Source: Actinomycetaceae bacterium
GTDB lineage: Bacteria; Actinomycetota; Actinomycetes; Actinomycetales; Actinomycetaceae
DNA length: 64,000 bases
Assembly (NCBI GenBank): GCA_030528145.1
Contig: JAUMZK010000002.1
Location: 1 to 64,000, forward strand
Direction of reading: 5' to 3'
The position numbers and the translations under genes were made by a program. This document shows, piece after piece, positions 36,442 to 46,625 of this stretch (its first letter is position 1; every line of letters starts with the position of its first letter). The notes beneath the pieces are model-generated. The model saw nothing but the letters and a program-made list of their open reading frames with translations. It was not told the origin of the DNA and searched no databases.

Positions 36442-38064
36442 ATGCGCGGAATAGACGCCGCAGAAGCTGGTCGTATCATTGCTAAGACACGACAAAGCGG
36501 AAAAATAATCGCGCACTGGCGAATTTACCTTGCCTACGCGGTTGCGCTGCTGAGCGTCGGCATGGCAGTTGCAACATTAGGGGCACTGCTGCCAATATAC
36601 GGACTTGAGGGCGATTTTGCGGCACCCAGTCCGCCCATCCAGGGACTTATTTTGGGGCTGGCAATAGGCGGGGGAGCCGTCGGCGTTTTATTTACCGATA
36701 TTTTGACCAGACGCAATTATTCCACGCGTGATGTGGGTATTTTTGGTATGGGATTCTTAGTGATGACCCTGGTTTTTTCGGTTATCGTGCCATCTGCGTT
36801 GTTGTTTGCTTTGGCTAGTGCCGGTGGGGGCGTAGGGGGCGGAATAGCCGTATTTTCCTTGGGGAAGTATTGCCGGGAAACGTTGCCAGCGTTGGCGCAC
36901 AAACGCCTGGCAGTGGTGGCAGACCTGTCATTCTTGTTCGGGGCATTGCTGGCTATTGTGGTTATTGCATTGCTAAATTCTGGTGTGCTCATAGGCAGTG
37001 CGGGTGGTGTGCTGCTGTTGGCAGTGCCGGTGGTGGCGGCGGGGCTGTCTATGGCGCTGCTGTCCGGTCTGCCCAACTCTCCCTATTTTTATTTGCGCGA
37101 TAACAATTTCGAGGACGCCGCTCGCGCAATCGCAAACCTTAGAGTTAGCGCACCTGGTCGTGTCGCCCTCGAACTGGATGAACTGTACCAAGAAGTAAAG
37201 CGAGAGCTGGAGGTCCGGAGCAAACGCGACGAACAGAACAGACAGGACTGGCAGTGCCAGCAGTGGAATCAGAGGAAACAAGCCGATCGGGGTGTTCAGA
37301 GCAGTTACGGTGCTTTCGGTACTTTCAGTAACGAAACGGGGCGGAATAGTCAGAGCGAACCTGACCGCCAGGAAAAACTGGGCAAAGGCACAAAAGAGGG
37401 AAAGGACGGGCGACCAAACAGGGGCATAGAGCACTTTCCGGTGTCGGCGACCTCGCACAGAACGGCGTTACAGGCGGGAATATCTGCGGTGGCAGCACAA
37501 ACCAGTGGGGCAGCAGTGATGGTGGTGTATGCGCCGCTGATACTCAGTTGGACAAACCTGATGTGGTGGAAAGCGCTGCTGATTGGCGTGTGCGTGGTAG
37601 CCGCAGCAGGTGGCGCTATGGCGTACCGGGTGCTCGTGCGCCCGCCCGCGATGGTGCGTTTGGTGCGCGCCCCCCGCCACGGTCTGATTTTAGGCAATGT
37701 TATTTCTGCGGTGATGCTGGGATTGTTGGCACTGAATTTCCGGTTTGTTACTCCGTACGCGATGCGCGGTTGGATACCTGTAGTACTACTGATAGCGACG
37801 CATTTGTTGGTGGCTGCGACGGTTATTTTTCCGGCGTCAAACTATATGACTCGCATGTACGTGCCAGGGCGGGTACGGGCGCGCACACACGCCCTCAGCC
37901 TGCTAGTTCTGGGTGTTGGAGTAGGCGTATTTTTGACCGTGGTGCAAGTGTTGGGAGTGGTGCTGACTTTCGTTGTGATGTCACTGGTGAGCGTACTAGG
38001 ACTGGGAGCAGTATTGGCATGTTTCCCACCGGCAGGCCGTGAGGAAAGTAGCGTTACCACCTGA
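36442..38064 (+). CDS. MFS transporter with long charged central loop
   Basis: Twelve hydrophobic segments in two groups (about 28-235 and 345-530) indicate a major facilitator. LPNSPYFYLRDNNFEDAARAIANLR matches the sugar-porter segment after helix 6. The loop between the halves is unusually long, about 90 polar residues (260-345) rich in Arg, Gln and Glu. A strong AGGAGGGG precedes ATG 36442. Substrate unknown; a sugar or organic acid is a family-level guess. Confidence 0.8.
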   Translation: MRGIDAAEAGRIIAKTRQSGKIIAHWRIYLAYAVALLSVGMAVATLGALLPIYGLEGDFAAPSPPIQGLILGLAIGGGAVGVLFTDILTRRNYSTRDVGIFGMGFLVMTLVFSVIVPSALLFALASAGGGVGGGIAVFSLGKYCRETLPALAHKRLAVVADLSFLFGALLAIVVIALLNSGVLIGSAGGVLLLAVPVVAAGLSMALLSGLPNSPYFYLRDNNFEDAARAIANLRVSAPGRVALELDELYQEVKRELEVRSKRDEQNRQDWQCQQWNQRKQADRGVQSSYGAFGTFSNETGRNSQSEPDRQEKLGKGTKEGKDGRPNRGIEHFPVSATSHRTALQAGISAVAAQTSGAAVMVVYAPLILSWTNLMWWKALLIGVCVVAAAGGAMAYRVLVRPPAMVRLVRAPRHGLILGNVISAVMLGLLALNFRFVTPYAMRGWIPVVLLIATHLLVAATVIFPASNYMTRMYVPGRVRARTHALSLLVLGVGVGVFLTVVQVLGVVLTFVVMSLVSVLGLGAVLACFPPAGREESSVTT

Positions 38065-38089
38065 ACAGATAAGCCGGTAGCATGGGACC

Positions 38090-39664
38090 GTGACTGCAAA
38101 CATGCCAAAACCTGTTTTAGTTGTTGATTTTGGGGCGCAATACGCCCAACTGATTGCGCGGCGCGTTCGCGAAGCGCACGTTTATTCAGAAATTGTGCCG
38201 CACACTATGCCGGTTGCCGCTATGCTGGCGAAAAATCCGGCGGCAATCATTTTGTCGGGGGGACCGTCCTCGGTATATGCCCAAGGCGCGCCCACGCTGG
38301 AAAAGACGCTGCTTGAAGCCGGCGTACCGGTGCTTGGAATCTGCTACGGTTTCCAAGCTATGGCTGCTACTTTGGGTGGCAAAGTGGGGCGCACTGGTAC
38401 CCGCGAATACGGGCATACTCAGGTGCGTCTTTGCGCGGGCGGCGGGCAACTGCTGGGTACCACTCCCGCCGACCAGAGCGTGTGGATGAGCCACGGCGAT
38501 GCCGTCCAGCAAGCCCCGGAAGGTTTCACGGTCACTGCGTCCACGGACGAAACGCCAGTGGCTGCTTTCGAGGATGCTTCGCGCCACCTGTACGGCGTGC
38601 AATGGCACCCGGAAGTGAAGCATTCCGAATTTGGCCAAAAGGTGTTGGAACAGTTCCTTTACGAGGGCGCCGGGCTCAATGCCGACTGGCGTGCCGACAG
38701 CATTATCGAAACCCAAGTGAGCGCTATCCGTCAGCAAGTTGGCGACGCCCAAGTTATTTGCGGATTGTCCGGGGGCGTGGATTCTTCGGTAGCAGCCGCC
38801 CTCGTACACAAAGCCATTGGCGACCAACTGACTTGTATTTTCGTGGACCACGGGTTGTTGCGCGCAGGCGAACGCGAACAAGTCGAACGCGACTATGCCG
38901 CCTCCACGGGGATTCGCATTATCACGGTGGATGAATCAGAGCGGTTCCTTGGGGCGCTCGCGGGAGTCACCGATCCGGAAGAAAAACGCAAGATCATTGG
39001 GCGCGAATTTATTCGTTCTTTCGAGGACGCCCAACGTCGCCTGATTGCCGAGGCGGGACAGGCAGGCAAGGAAATTAAGTTTTTGGTACAGGGCACCTTG
39101 TATCCGGACGTGGTGGAATCGGGGGGTGGCGAAGGCACCGCCAATATTAAGAGCCACCATAATGTGGGCGGGTTGCCCGAAGATTTAGACTTCGAATTGA
39201 TTGAGCCGTTGCGCGCCTTGTTCAAGGACGAAGTGCGCGAACTCGGTTTGGCCCTGGGCGTGCCGGAACAAATCGTGTGGCGCCAGCCCTTCCCTGGTCC
39301 CGGTTTAGGCATTCGCATTATCGGCGAAGTCACCAAGGACCGCTTGGAAGTGTTGCGCGCCGCAGATCTGGTGGTGCGCCAGGAGCTGACGGCGGCGGGC
39401 TTGGACCGCGACATTTGGCAATGCCCGGTGGTGCTGTTGGCTGATGTGCGCAGCGTGGGCGTGCAGGGTGATGGGCGCACTTACGGTCACCCCATTGTGT
39501 TGCGTCCAGTTTCTTCCGAGGACGCTATGACCGCTGATTGGTCGCGCTTGCCCTACGATTTGTTGGCACGTATTTCTAACCGCATCACTAACGCGGTTCC
39601 GGAAGTGAACCGCGTGGTTTTGGACTGCACGTCCAAACCGCCAGGCACGATCGAATGGGAATAA
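38090..39664 (+). CDS. guaA: GMP synthase (glutamine-hydrolysing)
   Basis: Amidates XMP to GMP. Class I glutaminase domain (1-195) with nucleophile Cys85 in [11 protein letters not shown] and the His/Glu pair in [15 protein letters not shown]-pyrophosphatase domain with PP-loop [12 protein letters not shown] (about 225); dimerisation domain with [13 protein letters not shown] and the C-terminal IEWE. 524 residues. Start GTG 38090 or ATG 38102. Followed by a good terminator. Confidence 0.97.
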   Translation: MTANMPKPVLVVDFGAQYAQLIARRVREAHVYSEIVPHTMPVAAMLAKNPAAIILSGGPSSVYAQGAPTLEKTLLEAGVPVLGICYGFQAMAATLGGKVGRTGTREYGHTQVRLCAGGGQLLGTTPADQSVWMSHGDAVQQAPEGFTVTASTDETPVAAFEDASRHLYGVQWHPEVKHSEFGQKVLEQFLYEGAGLNADWRADSIIETQVSAIRQQVGDAQVICGLSGGVDSSVAAALVHKAIGDQLTCIFVDHGLLRAGEREQVERDYAASTGIRIITVDESERFLGALAGVTDPEEKRKIIGREFIRSFEDAQRRLIAEAGQAGKEIKFLVQGTLYPDVVESGGGEGTANIKSHHNVGGLPEDLDFELIEPLRALFKDEVRELGLALGVPEQIVWRQPFPGPGLGIRIIGEVTKDRLEVLRAADLVVRQELTAAGLDRDIWQCPVVLLADVRSVGVQGDGRTYGHPIVLRPVSSEDAMTADWSRLPYDLLARISNRITNAVPEVNRVVLDCTSKPPGTIEWE

Positions 39665-39692
39665 AAATGGGGGGCACGTCCCCCTATTTTTA
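39664..39692 (+). terminator. guaA terminator
   Basis: AAAAATGGGGG / TCCCCCTATTTTT hairpin immediately after the stop codon, with T-run. Confidence 0.85.
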
Positions 39693-39778
39693 TGCCACTT
39701 TCGATACCGAAACCGAAGAAAAACTGCTCGCCTTCCAGGCCGCGCCCTCTGACGTAAAATGGGAGGGCAGGAGGGACA

Positions 39779-40198
39779 ATGGTTCTACCAAATAAACTGG
39801 GCATTTCAAGCAGTATCGAAATCGCCAGTGTCGAGGAACGACTCAGCAAGATGCGCGCCCTCGAAATGTCCGAAAACAACTTACTACCTAAGGTGGAAGT
39901 GGGAAAATACCGCGTTTTGGCGAAAATACACAGCCACCTTTTCCAGGACATCTACGATTTTGCCGGGCGTATCCGAAGTAGAGATATTTCCGAAGGGGGA
40001 TTTCGGTTTGTTCCGGTGCGCGATACTGAACTGCGCGCCTTACTGCAGGACGCTCTCACGCCACAGACGGCAGACCGCCAGATTTTTATGAAAGGGTTGG
40101 ACGCCAGCTACGAGTACGAGGGCTATTCGGCGCACCCGACCTGGCAGCTGTGGGAACAAATGGATTTTGGGAAAGGTGATCAAAGTGGGGAAAAGTAA
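39779..40198 (+). pseudogene. Truncated Fic-domain protein
   Basis: 139 residues matching only the N-terminal half of Fic/Doc-type AMP transferases: LAKIHSHLFQDIYDFAGRIRSRDISEGGFRF corresponds to the helix and flap region before the active site. The catalytic HPFxxGNGR motif is absent; the C-terminal 40 residues are unlike Fic and run into tatD, whose start lies within its last bases. I read it as a decayed toxin remnant, although a small non-catalytic Fic-fold protein cannot be excluded. Confidence 0.6.
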
Positions 40199-41207
40199 AC
40201 GCAAGCGCGGTTGGCCGGCACCGGGGGTGCCTTTACCCGCGCCCATCATCGACAACCACTGTCACCTGCCTATTCACGAGGGCGAAATTCCGAGCCCAGA
40301 AGGGCAAAAGGTAGACCTGCAAACCCAATTAGAGCACGCGCGCGTAGCCGGGGTCGAAGCCATCATTACTGTGGGTTGCGAACTGCCCAGCCTGGAACCC
40401 AGCCTGGCACTAGCCCAAAATAACCCGCAGGTGTGGGCCGCCCTCGCTATTCATCCTAACGAAGCCCCCCTGCACCTCGGGATTGTGGAAAAATCACCTG
40501 ACGGTATGACGTGGCGCCTTCAAGACCATCACACTGTCAGCTTGGAAGAAGCCCTCGGTCGCGTCGCCGACCTGGCGCGTAACGGTGAAGTGGTAGCGAT
40601 TGGGGAAACCGGGTTGGATTATTTCCGCACTGCTGATGCGGGGCGGACCGCCCAAAAGGATTCGTTCCGCGCGCATATCGCCCTCGCCAAAGAACTGGAT
40701 TTGCCGTTGCAAATTCACGATCGGGACGCGCACGCCGACACCATTGCCGTTTTGCTTTCCGAGGGCGCCCCGGCGCGCACCGTTTTCCATTGCTTCAGTG
40801 GTGACGCTGAAATGGCTGAAATTTTGCGCGAAAACGGGTGGTATGCGTCCTTTGCCGGTCCGGTGACTTACCCGGCGAACGCGCATTTGCGGCAGGCTTT
40901 GCAGGCGTTGCCGCGCGAGTTAGTGTTGGTAGAAACTGACGCCCCATATTTGACCGCGCAAGCCCACCGTGGTCAGCCCAACGCCTCCTATTTGATGCCT
41001 TACACGGTGCGGCGCATCGCGGCGGAGTGGCTTTGTGCCAGCGGTGCTTATCAGCCGATAATCGACCCTTATCCGGGTAATCCCGAAGGGGATCCTGCGC
41101 GCGCGCTTGCCGATGCTTGGGATGGCGGCAGTACAGATTACGAGGACGCCCTGGTTGCGGCATGCCACACCTTGCGGACCACGACCGGTGCGGTTTATGG
41201 GATTTAG
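40185..41207 (+). CDS. tatD: TatD-family metal-dependent hydrolase
   Basis: TIM-barrel metallo-hydrolase of the TatD DNase family. Metal ligands: DNHCHLP (DxHxH) near the N-terminus, Glu in GETGLDYF, His in QIHDRDA and HCFSGD, Asp in VETDAPYLTA. Start GTG 40185 is favoured by GAAAGG 8 bases upstream; TTG 40167 and GTG 40176 are alternatives. 340 residues, somewhat long because of inserts after residue 100 and near the end. It is normally between metG and rpfB in actinobacteria. Confidence 0.92.
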   Translation: MGKSKRKRGWPAPGVPLPAPIIDNHCHLPIHEGEIPSPEGQKVDLQTQLEHARVAGVEAIITVGCELPSLEPSLALAQNNPQVWAALAIHPNEAPLHLGIVEKSPDGMTWRLQDHHTVSLEEALGRVADLARNGEVVAIGETGLDYFRTADAGRTAQKDSFRAHIALAKELDLPLQIHDRDAHADTIAVLLSEGAPARTVFHCFSGDAEMAEILRENGWYASFAGPVTYPANAHLRQALQALPRELVLVETDAPYLTAQAHRGQPNASYLMPYTVRRIAAEWLCASGAYQPIIDPYPGNPEGDPARALADAWDGGSTDYEDALVAACHTLRTTTGAVYGI

Positions 41208-41293
41208 TGCCTGGAACTAATTTGCCTATTTCGCGTCCCACCTGCGCAAACTCCGAAAAGTGGTGTGAAATTAATTAAAACACTCGCGAAAAA

Positions 41294-41309
41294 GTTACAA
41301 AATGGTTAC
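41294..41309 (+). promoter_or_regulatory. MtrA-like direct repeat upstream of rpfB
   Basis: GTTACAAAATGGTTACG holds two GTTAC units 11 bp apart. MtrA sites in actinobacteria are direct repeats of GTNAC-type half-sites at this spacing, and MtrA controls resuscitation-promoting factors and cell-wall hydrolases. Assignment is inference from pattern and target. Confidence 0.5.
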
Positions 41310-41373
41310 GATCGTGTCAGTTTGATAACGAATGTTTTCGAGCGCTGTAATGTAACCGAACTGCGAGGGACGT

Positions 41374-42498
41374 ATGTCGAACAAGCATGTTGCTGGGAAT
41401 GCCAACAGGGCTTTGGCTGCCGCTGTCACCGCTTCTTTAGTAGTACTGGGTACCGCTGGAACCGCTATCGCCACCACTTACAAACAAGTGACTGTAAACA
41501 TTGACGGGCACCCCACACAGGTCGGCACTTGGGGGCGTGACGTACACGCAGTAATTAAAGACCTTGGCGAAGTAACCCCGGCAGACGCGGTAACGCCGGT
41601 ACGCACCGCCCTCGTAAGCGATGGACAAACAATCAACGTGGCGAAAGCGAAGGACTACACGCAGGTTCGCCCCAGCGAGGAAAGGACCGCGAAATCAGCA
41701 GCCGCTACTGTTAGTGACGTAGTTTCCGACTTGTCCTCTCATAATCGACCCGCAGTGGTGGCAATGCCCACCCACCCTCAAAAGCCTATGCCCGTTGCAG
41801 ACAAAGCCATGCAAGTAGAAATAGCCCACGACGGTAAAACCACTACCGTCCAGGTGGACGGGGGCAAAGACCTGAAAAGCGTCCTCGAACAAGCACAAGT
41901 GTCCGTCACCCCGCTGGACCGCACTACGGTTACCAGTACCGAGGACGGTATGAAAGTTCAGGTTGTGCGCGTCAGCCGCGCCACCGTCGCCAAGGATACG
42001 GTTACCAAGAAGCACACCACTAAGAAAGTGGACGACCCGGAACTAGAAGAGGGCAAAACCAAGGTCGTCACCCCCGGTAAAGACGAAATTACGGCAACTA
42101 CCAGCTATCAAGTTACCGAGGACGGAAAAGTTGTCCACCAGGCCACTCTGGCCAGCGTAGTTAAGCAAGCCGCCCAAGAAGAAGTCGTACACGTGGGGAA
42201 AAAACCTAAAGATGACGAGGACGATGAGGCGCGTCCCGGCAAAGGCACCGGTAGTGCACCTGAGGGAGTGTGGGCTTCCTTGGCGCAATGCGAATCGGGC
42301 GGAAACCCAGCCACCAACACTGGTAATGGTTTCTACGGCATGTACCAGTTCACGCTGCCAACATGGCGGTCTTTAGGGGGGAGCGGGCTGCCTTCCGATG
42401 CCAGTGCCGAAGAACAAACCAAGCGCGCCCAAACGTTGCAACAACGCGCAGGGTGGGGGCAATGGCCGGCATGCGCCCGCAAGCTAGGGTTGTTGTAA
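41374..42498 (+). CDS. rpfB: Resuscitation-promoting factor RpfB-like
   Basis: Secreted peptidoglycan muralytic enzyme that promotes regrowth. Signal peptide/anchor helix at residues 12-33; two DUF348 modules (about 38-95 and 148-190, VTVNIDGHPTQVGTW and MQVEIAHDGKTTTVQVDGG); G5 domain (about 195-270); acidic linker; C-terminal Rpf transglycosylase-like domain VWASLAQCESGGNPATNTGNGFYGMYQF with catalytic Glu in CESGG and a second Cys in PACARKLG. 374 residues. It heads rpfB-rsmA-ispE-ABC-F, the standard actinobacterial order. Confidence 0.94.
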   Translation: MSNKHVAGNANRALAAAVTASLVVLGTAGTAIATTYKQVTVNIDGHPTQVGTWGRDVHAVIKDLGEVTPADAVTPVRTALVSDGQTINVAKAKDYTQVRPSEERTAKSAAATVSDVVSDLSSHNRPAVVAMPTHPQKPMPVADKAMQVEIAHDGKTTTVQVDGGKDLKSVLEQAQVSVTPLDRTTVTSTEDGMKVQVVRVSRATVAKDTVTKKHTTKKVDDPELEEGKTKVVTPGKDEITATTSYQVTEDGKVVHQATLASVVKQAAQEEVVHVGKKPKDDEDDEARPGKGTGSAPEGVWASLAQCESGGNPATNTGNGFYGMYQFTLPTWRSLGGSGLPSDASAEEQTKRAQTLQQRAGWGQWPACARKLGLL

Positions 42499-42690
42499 AC
42501 GCGCTCGCCGTAATACTAGAAACGCGGTATTAGCCATGGTAATGCGCAGTTCTGTGATGTCATCGCAGTGTTGCGGCGATTAGCAGTGCAGCAGCGCGGT
42601 GAATGGGCGCAGACCGGCACAATGGCAACCGGGTTACAGTTAGAATTATTCGCTATCTTTGGCACTCCCAGTTGGCGCTAAAATTGGGGC

Positions 42691-43593
42691 GTGAGCTTAT
42701 TGGACACTTCTTCTTTGGACGCCGGTCTGTTAGGTCCGAAAGACGTGCGTGACATTTGCGCCGCGCTGGGGGTCATGCCTACGAAAACTCTGGGGCAGAA
42801 TTTTGTGCATGACGGCGCGACCGTTCGCAAAATTGTGCGCGACGCCGGGGTATCAGCAGGCATGCACGTCCTCGAAGTAGGTCCAGGTTTGGGATCGCTG
42901 ACTTTAGGATTATTAGAGGTCGGTGCCACCGTAACAGCCGTCGAAATAGACCCGCGCCTAGCCGGTGCTTTGCCAGAAACCGTGCGCGCACGCCAGCCAG
43001 AAAACGCGTCTAACTTGCGGGTTTTGCTGCAAGACGCCCTCGGGATAAAAACCCCTGAGGCTTTAGAAGCTGCCACGCCTGCCGCCCCCGGAGGCGATTT
43101 CTCTGCGCCAATTACAGCTTTGGTGGCAAACCTGCCCTACAACGTGGCAGTGCCGGTGCTACTGGGGCTGCTCGAAATAATGCCGGACCTGCGCACCGTC
43201 CTCGTAATGGTGCAAGCCGAAGTGGCAGACCGCCTGGCTGCCGGTCCTGGCACCCGCACCTACGGGGTACCATCGGTGAAAGCCGCCTGGTATGGCGAGG
43301 TGGCGCGTGCTGCCAACATTTCCCGCCAGGTGTTCTGGCCAGTGCCGAACGTCGATTCCGCGTTGGTGGCGTTGACACGCCGCCCGGTGCCGCCAGCCGC
43401 GCGAGAAAGTGTGTTTGCCCTGGTGGAAGCCGCCTTTGGGCAGCGCCGAAAAACTCTGCGCCAAGCCCTGAAAACCCACTATGGCAGCGCCGCCGCGGCC
43501 GCAGACGTCCTCGAAAAAGCCGGCATAGATCCCACTGCGCGCGGCGAACAGTTAGCATTGGCAGATTTTGTGAGGCTGGCGAATGCAAGCTAA
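42691..43593 (+). CDS. rsmA: 16S rRNA dimethyladenosine transferase
   Basis: Dimethylates A1518 and A1519 of 16S rRNA. SAM motif I is [17 protein letters not shown] (about 55), and the catalytic [11 protein letters not shown] motif IV follows. 300 residues, full length. GTG start at 42691. It overlaps ispE by 11 bases. The [10 protein letters not shown] opening is diagnostic for KsgA. Confidence 0.96.
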   Translation: MSLLDTSSLDAGLLGPKDVRDICAALGVMPTKTLGQNFVHDGATVRKIVRDAGVSAGMHVLEVGPGLGSLTLGLLEVGATVTAVEIDPRLAGALPETVRARQPENASNLRVLLQDALGIKTPEALEAATPAAPGGDFSAPITALVANLPYNVAVPVLLGLLEIMPDLRTVLVMVQAEVADRLAAGPGTRTYGVPSVKAAWYGEVARAANISRQVFWPVPNVDSALVALTRRPVPPAARESVFALVEAAFGQRRKTLRQALKTHYGSAAAAADVLEKAGIDPTARGEQLALADFVRLANAS

Positions 43594-44518
43594 CGCTCCC
43601 GGAAAACTGAACATTACGTTAGCGGTGGGCGCCCCGGACGAACGCGGCTACCATCCCCTGCACACTATTTTCCAAGCAGTAAATGTTTACGAGACCGTGT
43701 CCGTGCGCCCCGCCAGCCAGTGGACGGTGAAAACCTTCGCGGGCGAAACCGAACTGCAATTCGTGGACCCGCACGAACATTTGGCAGTGCGGGCAGTACA
43801 CGCCTTATTCGCGCGCTTTCGCCTGCTGGGCGCCGCCTCGATCCACGTCCACAAACGCATTCCCATCGCCGGAGGAATGGCAGGCGGATCTGCGGATGCG
43901 GCTGCGGCTCTGGTTGCCACCCGTGCTACTTTCGGGCTGCCTTTGGGGGACAACGAATTGCTTGAGGTCGCCCGCTCCCTAGGCGCCGACGTCCCCTTCT
44001 GCCTGTTGGGCGGCACGGCACTGGGCAGACGCTACGGGGACAAGCTGGAATCAATCCCGGACACGCCCACCAGACACTGGGTTTTTGCGAGGGCGCATAG
44101 GGGACTTTCGACTCCGGAGGTATTCCGCACCTTTGACCACTTGGTAAGCCAGGGGCGACAGGCGGCTTCGCTGGCGGTTGCCGCCGGCGTCGACACCGAT
44201 ATGGAACTTGCTCCTCTGGAACCAGACGTAAAGCGGGCTCTTTACGACACGGAACCGGTCTCCCTCGGGAAAATAATGTTCAACGATTTACAGCAGGCGG
44301 CATTCCAATTGCGACCAGAATTGGCGGGTACGGTGCAGGCGGCACTTTCCGAGGGCGCCTTGGCAGCCCAGGTTAGTGGCTCAGGTCCCACTGTGGTTGC
44401 GCTGGCTGCCAGCGCGGAAGAAGCCCAACGAATCGGGCGCGCACTGCAGGAATTGCCGCAAGTTGCGGGCATGCTCGTCACCAGTGGACCGGGGAAGGGC
44501 GCGGAGGTAGGACCGTAG
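43583..44518 (+). CDS. ispE: 4-diphosphocytidyl-2-C-methyl-D-erythritol kinase
   Basis: GHMP kinase of the MEP isoprenoid pathway. ATP-binding loop [17 protein letters not shown] (about 97), substrate motif [12 protein letters not shown] at the N-terminus and [10 protein letters not shown] near the C-terminus. 311 residues. Overlaps rsmA at its start and shares one base with the GTG start of the ABC-F gene at its end. Confidence 0.96.
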   Translation: MQANAPGKLNITLAVGAPDERGYHPLHTIFQAVNVYETVSVRPASQWTVKTFAGETELQFVDPHEHLAVRAVHALFARFRLLGAASIHVHKRIPIAGGMAGGSADAAAALVATRATFGLPLGDNELLEVARSLGADVPFCLLGGTALGRRYGDKLESIPDTPTRHWVFARAHRGLSTPEVFRTFDHLVSQGRQAASLAVAAGVDTDMELAPLEPDVKRALYDTEPVSLGKIMFNDLQQAAFQLRPELAGTVQAALSEGALAAQVSGSGPTVVALAASAEEAQRIGRALQELPQVAGMLVTSGPGKGAEVGP

Positions 44519-46431
44519 TGACACATTTGATTGGTACCCAGAAAGTGGGCGCGCTGGCGGGATCCAGACAGTTGCTGGCGGACCTGACTTTGGGCATTCA
44601 CAGCGGCGACAGCATCGGTATTTTAGGTCCAAACGGGGCGGGAAAGTCCACTTTGTTGCGCCTCTTGGCAGGGCGGCAAACCCCCGATTATGGGGTGCGC
44701 ACCCAGGTGGAGGCGGCAACCTTGGCAACGGTTACCCAAGCCGACGAATTTGCTGCGGGCGCCACCGTCCGCGAAATTCTGCACCCCCACCAGGCGGAAC
44801 ACGAATGGGCAGCCGACCCCAATATTCGCGACATCCACGCCGGGCTGCTGCAAGGCATAGATTTAGACAGTGCCACTACGTCGCTTTCGGGCGGGCAGCG
44901 CCGCCGTATAGCCATTGCCGCCGCCTTAGTGCAAAAACCAGACGTGCTGTTTTTGGACGAACCCACAAACCATTTGGATGTGGAAGGGGTGGCGTGGCTG
45001 GCACGGCACTTGAAGGGCAGGTCCAGGGCAGGCGCCCTCGTGGTAGTAACCCACGACCGCTGGTTCTTAGATGAAGTTTGTACCGTAATTTGGGAGGTCG
45101 TCCCCGGCGTAGACCCCGGCGATGGGCGTGCGCAAATTCCGGGACGAGTGGAAATTTACGAAGGTTCTTACGCAGCCTACGTTTTGGCACGTCAAGAGCG
45201 CGAACGGAGGGCGCAGGTTGCCGCAGAAAAACGCAATAATGCGTTGCGCAAGGAACTGGCGTGGTTGCGTAGGGGCGCCCCCGCCCGCACGTCAAAACCG
45301 CGTTTTCGCATTGAAGCCGCCGAAGCTCTGATTGCCAACGTTCCGCCCCCGCGCGACGACGTCGAATTAGTCAAAATGGCTACCGCGCGCCTGGGCAAAC
45401 GCGTTATTGACCTGGAAAACGTCACTGTTTATTACGAGGACGCCGCCCCCGCACATCCTATTTTGGCTGGTGTTACCTGGCGTCTATCCCCGGCACAGCG
45501 GGTGGGAGTTGTGGGCGTAAATGGTGCTGGCAAAACTACGTTATTGCGCCTTTTGGAAGGTACTTTGGAGCCAAAATCCGGCAGTGTGCGGCGCGGCAAA
45601 ACTGTGAAAGTTGCCGTTTTGTCGCAAAATACTCACGAATTGGACGCATTGGGGGACATGCGCGTGGTGGAAGCCGTCAGTGCGGTTCGCCAAAGTATCC
45701 GCCTGGGGGAAAAGGAAATCACCGCCAGCCAGCTTACTGAACGAATGGGATTTACCAGGGCGCGCGCGTGGACGCGCATATCTGAAATTTCGGGTGGGGA
45801 GCGGCGGCGCTTACAACTGATGCGCCTGCTGATGGCAGAACCCAACGTATTGCTATTGGACGAACCGACAAACGACCTGGATACGGACACTTTGGCGGCA
45901 ATGGAAGACCTGTTGGATACGTTCCCAGGCACCATTGTGGTAGTCAGCCACGACCGGTATTTCCTGGAGCGCGTCACCGACCACCAAGTGGCACTACTTG
46001 GGGACGGAAACATCCGGGACCTGCCCGGGGGAGTAGACCAATACCTGCAATTGCGCCAGTCGGTGCAGTCTGTCCAAGCGCACCAAGCGCGCCCAAAAGT
46101 GGGGGTGTGCGGGGCGCAAGATGAGGGCGGAACTCAGGCTGCGTCCTCGGCAAACCCTGCGTCTGCGCCTGCTACCACCGTTGCACCCAAAGGCGGCGGC
46201 GCGGAACTGTACGCGGCCCGCAAGGAAGAACGCGCACTCATGCGCAAGCTAGAAAAAGCCGGACAGGCACTGAACAGTTTGAACGCACGAATGGGAGAAC
46301 TGGCTGCCAACCCCACCCCACAAGCCGTCGCCAAAATGGCGGAATTAGGGCAAGAAAGCGCCCGTCTGCAAGCAGAAATCGAGACCTTAGAAGAACAGTG
46401 GCTGGAATTGGTCGAACAACTAGAAGGATAA
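44518..46431 (+). CDS. ABC-F family ribosome-associated ATPase
   Basis: Two ABC domains without membrane segments: Walker A GPNGAGKSTLLR (about 39) and GVNGAGKTTLLR (about 340), signatures LSGGQRRRI and ISGGERRRL, Walker B VLFLDEPTNHLDV and VLLLDEPTNDLDT, with the linker between. A Ter-type C-terminal coiled coil (about 560-637, ARKEERALMRKLEKAGQ) follows an Ala-rich spacer. Such proteins act on the ribosome in translation or antibiotic protection. It is regularly downstream of ispE in actinobacteria, which points to a housekeeping (EttA/Uup-like) rather than acquired resistance role. 637 residues. Confidence 0.92.
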   Translation: MTHLIGTQKVGALAGSRQLLADLTLGIHSGDSIGILGPNGAGKSTLLRLLAGRQTPDYGVRTQVEAATLATVTQADEFAAGATVREILHPHQAEHEWAADPNIRDIHAGLLQGIDLDSATTSLSGGQRRRIAIAAALVQKPDVLFLDEPTNHLDVEGVAWLARHLKGRSRAGALVVVTHDRWFLDEVCTVIWEVVPGVDPGDGRAQIPGRVEIYEGSYAAYVLARQERERRAQVAAEKRNNALRKELAWLRRGAPARTSKPRFRIEAAEALIANVPPPRDDVELVKMATARLGKRVIDLENVTVYYEDAAPAHPILAGVTWRLSPAQRVGVVGVNGAGKTTLLRLLEGTLEPKSGSVRRGKTVKVAVLSQNTHELDALGDMRVVEAVSAVRQSIRLGEKEITASQLTERMGFTRARAWTRISEISGGERRRLQLMRLLMAEPNVLLLDEPTNDLDTDTLAAMEDLLDTFPGTIVVVSHDRYFLERVTDHQVALLGDGNIRDLPGGVDQYLQLRQSVQSVQAHQARPKVGVCGAQDEGGTQAASSANPASAPATTVAPKGGGAELYAARKEERALMRKLEKAGQALNSLNARMGELAANPTPQAVAKMAELGQESARLQAEIETLEEQWLELVEQLEG

Positions 46432-46625
46432 AACCACTGGCGAACTGTGCCTTTAGACCCCAAGGTTTTGGTTTTACGGGCTTCGGATTCTAGCTTCTAT
46501 ACGGGTCTGAGGGCGGCGCTACCGGTTCGCATATAACGGGCGAACTACCACCTAAGTTGCCTACAAGCCGATACTTAGATGCGTTGCTGCCCAAACATAA
46601 AAGGTAAGATACGTCCTGGAGCACC

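Noticed and set aside
39759..40091. Alternative frame over the Fic remnant
   Set aside because: Only the 39779-40198 frame has Fic similarity; the other is a shadow.
44518..46431. ABC-F gene as acquired antibiotic resistance
   Set aside because: It is in the conserved rsmA-ispE operon and fully backbone-like in composition.
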